Positions 5,472 to 6,337 of a stretch of 6,337 nucleotides of DNA are shown one piece after another. Position 1 is the stretch's first letter. The number at the start of each line of letters is the position of its first letter. A program made the position numbers and the translations under genes. The notes below the pieces were generated by a model. It made no database searches and had not been told where the DNA came from. It saw only the letters and a program-made list of their open reading frames with translations. The stretch lies in contig DAIEQP010000423.1 of assembly GCA_027347805.1 (NCBI GenBank), positions 1 through 6,337 on the forward strand. Reading direction: 5' to 3'. The DNA comes from Ignavibacteria bacterium (GTDB taxonomy: Bacteria; Bacteroidota; Ignavibacteria; Ignavibacteriales; Melioribacteraceae).

Positions 5472-6239
5472 CTATTTGCGTTTATCAGGTTTTGTAAATC
5501 TCTCGTAATACCTGCGTGCAACTTCCAAATCCCTTGGCGTATCAACTGAAAGGCTGTCGTACTCCGTAACAACAATTTTCATATTAAAACCATGTTCAAG
5601 AAAACTAAGCTGTTCCAGTTTTTCTATCTGTTCGAGATCAGTTGGTCTTAGTGTCGTAAATTTTAAAAGTGATTCCCTTCTGTAAACATAAAGTCCAATG
5701 TGTTTAAATATTTCAGCTGATTGAACACGTTCAAGATTTGTTCTTGCGTCACGGACAAAAGGAATTGGGGAACGAGAGAAATACATTGCGAAGTTATGGT
5801 AATCAAAAACAACCTTAACAACCGAAGGAGATTTTAATTCTTCAACATCAGTAATTCTTCTTGCAAGAGTTGACAGATTAACTTTCTTATCGAACAATAG
5901 AGGTTCAATTGCCTGGTCAATCATTTTTCCTTTAATAAAGGGTTCGTCTCCCTGAATATTTACAATGATCTGCGCATCTGGAAGCTGTTCGGTAACAATC
6001 GCAATTCGGTCTGATCCGCTAGCACATTCTTTAGGAGTCATAAAAACTTCTGCACCAAAACTTTTTACAACCTGGTAAACCTTATCATCATCAACGGCAA
6101 TTACAACTTTATCCAGCAATTTGGATTTTCTTGCGCTGTTATATGTGTGTTGAATCATTGGCTTGCCGCAAATATCGGCAAGCGGTTTTCCCATTAAGCG
6201 TGTGGACGCAAATCGAGCTGGTATTATTCCAATAATCAT
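5472..6239 (-). CDS. kdsB: 3-deoxy-manno-octulosonate cytidylyltransferase (CMP-KDO synthetase)
   Basis: Activates KDO with CTP to CMP-KDO and pyrophosphate, the donor for KDO transfer to lipid A; cytoplasmic. The 255 aa are full length for the family. The N-terminal nucleotide-binding signature is IIPARFASTRLMGKPL (5-20) with R9, R14 and K18. Further motifs are SGSDR (74-78), VNIQGDEP (93-100) with metal-binding D98, FSRSPIPF, KHIGLYVYRR and, near the C-terminus, SVDTPRDLE with the second conserved Asp. All expected active-site residues appear present. It starts 8 bp after the gatC stop, so it is probably the end of a gatC-kdsB transcript; no clear Shine-Dalgarno box precedes the ATG, consistent with coupling to gatC. 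A 113-bp gap follows. The other three KDO genes lie at 1-2690, in a separate transcription unit. Confidence 0.97.
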   Translation of the reverse strand: MIIGIIPARFASTRLMGKPLADICGKPMIQHTYNSARKSKLLDKVVIAVDDDKVYQVVKSFGAEVFMTPKECASGSDRIAIVTEQLPDAQIIVNIQGDEPFIKGKMIDQAIEPLLFDKKVNLSTLARRITDVEELKSPSVVKVVFDYHNFAMYFSRSPIPFVRDARTNLERVQSAEIFKHIGLYVYRRESLLKFTTLRPTDLEQIEKLEQLSFLEHGFNMKIVVTEYDSLSVDTPRDLEVARRYYERFTKPDKRK

Positions 6240-6247
6240 TAGGCGTG

Positions 6248-6337
6248 TTATTCTTGATTAATTACTTTGGGTACTTTAAAATATTCTTCCGTTCTTGCCG
6301 GAGCGTTTTTTAATGCTTCTTCAACTTCAACCGAGGG
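6248..6337 (-). CDS. gatC: Asp-tRNA(Asn)/Glu-tRNA(Gln) amidotransferase subunit C, C-terminal 29 residues only
   Basis: The window edge cuts off the 5' part; only the last 29 codons and the TAA are present. They read PSVEVEEALKNAPARTEEYF followed by KVPKVINQE, matching the conserved GatC C-terminus (EALKNAP...YF-VPKVI). GatC is the small subunit (around 95 aa) that stabilises the GatAB amidotransferase used for indirect Asn-tRNA and/or Gln-tRNA charging. It lies 8 bp upstream of kdsB and is probably co-transcribed with it. Confidence 0.88.
   Translation of the reverse strand, partial: PSVEVEEALKNAPARTEEYFKVPKVINQE

Noticed and set aside
5372..5575. 67-codon minus-strand frame spanning the kdsB 3' end and the intergenic gap
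   Set aside because: It overlaps the kdsB coding sequence in another frame, has no RBS and no recognisable product.
1..6337. Mobile elements, CRISPR arrays, tRNA/rRNA genes, riboswitches, defence or toxin systems
   Set aside because: No transposase, terminal repeats, spaced direct repeats or structured RNA were recognised, and nearly all sequence is accounted for by tightly packed same-strand genes.

Overview
The window is AT-rich bacterial chromosome with every recognisable gene on the minus strand, so transcription runs from base 6337 down to base 1. The gene content (all four steps of KDO/CMP-KDO synthesis, GatC, RuvB, a methylmalonyl-CoA-mutase-type B12 domain) points to a Gram-negative bacterium that makes LPS. 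The protein style, the low GC and two TTTn / TAnnTTTn promoter-like arrangements suggest the Bacteroidota/Chlorobiota/Ignavibacteriota group. Clear Shine-Dalgarno boxes at several genes make me lean towards Ignavibacteriota, but this is inference and no marker gene settles it.

Layout in transcription order: (i) the last 29 codons of gatC, then kdsB (CMP-KDO synthetase) 8 bp later; (ii) a 113-bp gap with a candidate promoter, then a stand-alone cobalamin-binding subunit of the methylmalonyl-CoA mutase type; (iii) a gap of roughly 100 bp with a perfect 9-bp hairpin and a second candidate promoter; (iv) a tight six-gene run: membrane acyltransferase (HGSNAT/DUF1624-like) - ruvB - kdsA - kdsC-like HAD phosphatase - unknown 248-aa protein - kdsD, which runs off the left edge. 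Joints in this run are TTGA stop/start overlap, 12 bp, 11-bp overlap, 1 bp and 8 bp, so it is very probably one operon.

KdsD (ribulose-5-P to arabinose-5-P), KdsA (A5P + PEP to KDO-8-P), KdsC (KDO-8-P to KDO) and KdsB (KDO + CTP to CMP-KDO) make the whole pathway to activated KDO. The acyltransferase may modify an envelope glycan; RuvB is a recombination motor that appears only to share the transcript.

I see no mobile element, CRISPR array, tRNA or rRNA, and no clearly new multi-gene system. The observations most worth following are: an apparent one-base frameshift that cuts the acyltransferase off from a good start codon, RBS and promoter; a KdsC-like phosphatase whose HAD motif I reads DxE instead of DxD; and an unrecognised protein inside the KDO operon with a possible, unproven, nucleotidyltransferase-like motif.
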